Part shown: in pieces, positions 62,601 to 64,000 of the stretch
How positions within the stretch are numbered: the stretch's first letter is position 1
Layout: every line of letters begins with the position of its first letter
Source: Sphingomonas sp.
Lineage (GTDB): Bacteria > Pseudomonadota > Alphaproteobacteria > Sphingomonadales > Sphingomonadaceae
Length of the DNA stretch: 64,000 bases
Direction of reading: 5' to 3'
Assembly (NCBI GenBank): GCA_017849555.1
Contig: JAFIGU010000107.1
Coordinates: 163,294-227,293, forward strand
Position numbers and translations under genes: made by a program
Notes under the pieces: model-generated
Told to the model about the DNA's origin: nothing
Database searches by the model: none
The model's input: only the letters and a program-made list of their open reading frames with translations

Positions 62601-64000
62601 GTTCGGGGGCAGCGGCAGCGGCTTTTTCGACAGCGACGGCGCGGACGGCGGCGCCGGATTCGGCGGCACCGCGCGGGTGCAGATGACCGCGGGCGGCACC
62701 GGGCTGGTCACGATCGCCAACGGCATCACACTCGGCGCAGACGGCATCGGCGGCGCGGGATCGACGATCGCGGTCAGCACCCCGGGGCTTTATCGCGCGG
62801 GGAACGGCGGGGCGGGAACCGGCGGCGTCGCCGAGGTGGTGCTCGCGGGCGGCACGCTGACGCTGCCGTCGCTCACGCTCTCGGCGCGGGGGATCGGCGG
62901 CACGGGCGGCGACAATGGCAGCGACGGCGCCGGCGGCGCGGGGGGCAGCGGCACCGGCGGCACCGCGAACTTCGCCTATCGCAACGAGGGGCATGCGATC
63001 GGCGCGGCGGTGGTCGACGCCAGCGGGCAGGGCGGGCAGGCCGGCCAGGCGCGCAGCATCACCGGCTTCGATGCGACCGGCAAGCCGATCTACGCTTATG
63101 GCACCGGTGCGGGCGGGCAGGGCGGTCGCGGCACCGGCGGGACGGTCAATGCGCTGGTCGATGTCGATCCCACCTACGCCAGTCTCACGATCAGCGCCGA
63201 CGGTATCGGCAGCATCGGTGCCAATGGCGGCACCGGGGGCGCGGGCGGCGCGGGCGTCGGCGGCAATGCGACGCTCGATATCGCGTTCGGGACGACGACG
63301 GTGAGCAACGCGTTGCGCGTCACCGCCGCTGGGCAGGGCGGTGCCGGGGGCGACGGCTATTATGGCGCGGGCGGGCGCGGCGGGGATGCCGCGGGCGGCA
63401 CCGCAACGCTGAACGTCGCGGGCGCGTCGGCGGTGCTCAATGCCGGCGACAGCGCGGTGCTGGCGCAGGCGCAGGGCGGCGCGGGCGGCCTCGGCGGATT
63501 GCAGGGGCTTCCCGATGTGCCGGGAGCGAGCGGCGGCAATGCGGCCGGCGGCACGGCCCTGTTCGCGATCGGCAGCGGCGCCGCCGCGTCGACCGGCGTG
63601 CTGCTGGTCAGCGCCGATGCGACCGGCGGCGCCGGGATGCCCGGCACGGCCGGCACGACGGGCGGTACGGGTGGCAATGGCGGCAACGCGACCGCCGGCA
63701 CCGCGACGCTGCAGATCGCCGGCGGCCGCCTCGTATTGGGCGACACCCGCGCGAGCTATCGCATTACCGCGATCGGACAGGGCGGCGCTGGGGCGGCGGG
63801 CAGCGCGGCGAGCGGCGCCGGCGGAAACGGCGGCAATGGCGCGGGCGGCACCGCCGCCTTCGACGCCAGCAACGGCGATTATGCGCTCGGCACGCTCGAC
63901 ATCATCGCCGACGGGATCGGCGGCGCGCCCCGTGCCGGGCCGGGCGGGGGCGAGCGAGGCACGCGGGGCCGCGGGGACGCGCGCCTGCCCCACGGCGATA
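59611..64000 (+). CDS. giant TpsA exoprotein, Gly-rich repeats (3' end beyond window)
   Basis: At least 1463 codons, open to the window end. Signal peptide about 1-29 (LALAVAWAVSPAGAQ). The TPS secretion domain (about 50-190) shows FLPAGHAMNFSG, VLNRVVPGGTVAQAIALNGTVQ and SIWFYSPGGIIAGATSVFNVGSLVLTA, equivalent to the NxxR and NPxGI-type motifs of FhaB, with SPGGI in place of NPNGI. From about residue 300 on it is a long series of beta-helix-like repeats rich in Gly, Thr, Ser and Ala (GNATGG, GGTA, GGAGG). Only Cys pairs such as NCPTCPG and NCASFGC interrupt this. Likely a surface adhesin or biofilm matrix protein. Confidence 0.9.
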   Translation, partial: MTRSTRMLLGARASALALAVAWAVSPAGAQTFPGGAQATPSYDPAKVSISSASNVDNITVNSAQAVINWTPPPSSGTIDFLPAGHAMNFSGPVSSFAPYTVLNRVVPGGTVAQAIALNGTVQSDSFGSIWFYSPGGIIAGATSVFNVGSLVLTANDIDTTGGLYGATGEIRFRGAAGSNAAVQIAPGATINALTPGTYVALVAPRVEQGGTINVGGSAAYVAAESADIRINAGLFDITVNAGTTDANGIVHTGDTNGQIASGGGEARRIYMVAVPKNNALTMLLSGNIGYVPAGAAIPDDNGVVLSAGYDLAGGAVATPRNATATADAGFTIGASFWQSVLNGAATGDIAINTGGGARAGFGADVTLSAERSIALLAGQSGGISVAGNMTLTAGVGATGGAISLTSIGGTGSVDLDGSIGIAGGLTLNAFGDGSAGVSGTPTTGADAFGGTIALIANGGTISASTLFANATANSGYGTDRSGNATGGSIALSALSAPPPAGKPGGLLQFAATTLDASASTPTQFAAAPTNGGSGFGGSIALTGAGGVLDLGSVSATAQATGGNAGTGSAGNATGGNISVAISAGTHQWSGFTADVGANPGYSSNGGNFGAAVPGANGIAIDVGGPGSLTLDGFVSLSADATMTGVGAAGAASRAGRISLLAHDGGTLAIGSNLSVSAIARAFAPDFGTTAGLRSPDLFGGTISIGAAGGTFTTPGLQVDASAYAPQGGFGNPAQSGNATGGDVTLFASASGGARGNLTLSNCASFGCFASANGGGGVGPAGSNGTGGTILLYAADADFSALGRMTLSATGDGGAPGFSSAGGRSGDGLGGRVTVESRTGATNDATLAFDNLDLIASGTSAATGEGVFFNQGDGGNGTGGTASINLAAGNFTAGQVTADISGTGGSSAVNCPTCPGGGTTPFQAGTGQGGTGNLLVTGGTATIAGVTLRAQGFGGQSGSEGSPPQTAALAGVGRGGTAMLESRGGTLQLDMLTLDAGGFGGSGSGFFDSDGADGGAGFGGTARVQMTAGGTGLVTIANGITLGADGIGGAGSTIAVSTPGLYRAGNGGAGTGGVAEVVLAGGTLTLPSLTLSARGIGGTGGDNGSDGAGGAGGSGTGGTANFAYRNEGHAIGAAVVDASGQGGQAGQARSITGFDATGKPIYAYGTGAGGQGGRGTGGTVNALVDVDPTYASLTISADGIGSIGANGGTGGAGGAGVGGNATLDIAFGTTTVSNALRVTAAGQGGAGGDGYYGAGGRGGDAAGGTATLNVAGASAVLNAGDSAVLAQAQGGAGGLGGLQGLPDVPGASGGNAAGGTALFAIGSGAAASTGVLLVSADATGGAGMPGTAGTTGGTGGNGGNATAGTATLQIAGGRLVLGDTRASYRITAIGQGGAGAAGSAASGAGGNGGNGAGGTAAFDASNGDYALGTLDIIADGIGGAPRAGPGGGERGTRGRGDARLPHGD

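Noticed and set aside
1-64000. Search by eye for tRNA, rRNA, transposase, integrase or phage genes
   Set aside because: None was seen. No D-E-D-type transposase or recombinase motif appears in any convincing reading frame.

Overview
The window looks like Sphingomonadaceae (Sphingomonas-like) DNA. It is GC-rich with strong G/C third-position bias. It carries several TonB-dependent receptors, Spinster-type MFS carriers, Rieske oxygenase subunits, and two intergenic inverted repeats of a kind I recognise from sphingomonads. About 46 protein genes are supported. I see no rRNA, tRNA, CRISPR array, IS element or prophage gene.

A Rep_3-type initiator gene, parA and parB form an operon at 32.2-35.8 kb. 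Upstream lies a block of GTCAGGA iterons (four on an exact 22-bp period) with clustered GANTC sites, and the same 18-bp palindrome sits in both intergenic gaps. The window is therefore probably part of a plasmid or chromid, or less likely an integrated one.

Layout. 0-6.5 kb: an aromatic-acid module with an MFS carrier, a ketopantoate-reductase-like enzyme and a LysR regulator on the minus strand, divergent from a benzoylformate-decarboxylase-like enzyme and the two subunits of a benzoate/anthranilate-type dioxygenase; no reductase is present. 6.5-10.5 kb: the four-gene Anbu operon (ATP-grasp, alpha-E, transglutaminase-like, Anbu protease). 10.7-13.3 kb: a lipid kinase, then a cNMP-domain thioredoxin-reductase-like flavoprotein with a truncated UBP zinc-finger partner. 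13.4-25.5 kb: late cobalamin synthesis/salvage genes (CobU, CobC, CbiB/CobD, CobQ), an MFS carrier, a TonB receptor plus PepSY membrane protein, an MAPEG protein, and a cobalamin riboswitch ahead of a BtuB-like receptor. 25.6-27.7 kb: an AraC regulator divergent from a fosmidomycin-resistance-type exporter. 28.2-31.1 kb: a Gly-Ser-Asn repeat lipoprotein and a TpsB-type outer-membrane transporter. 31.2-36.1 kb: replication and partition. 36.2-39.0 kb: an NTF2-like protein, a GlcD/D-lactate-dehydrogenase-like flavoprotein and an HSL-family esterase. 39.0-41.2 kb: three TadE/TadG-like pseudopilin-type proteins without the rest of a Tad machine. 41.4-44.5 kb: a hexapeptide acetyltransferase and a secreted M28 peptidase. 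44.5-51.2 kb: a Cus-type copper/silver efflux operon.

The last 12 kb (51.7-64 kb) holds the most unusual locus. One transcription unit encodes an exported CHAT-family peptidase, a CHASE2-sensor adenylate cyclase, an exported protein of unknown function, a TpsB transporter and a giant Gly-rich TpsA exoprotein that runs off the window. It combines a two-partner secretion system with a protease and a cAMP-producing sensor, and is my main candidate for an under-described system.
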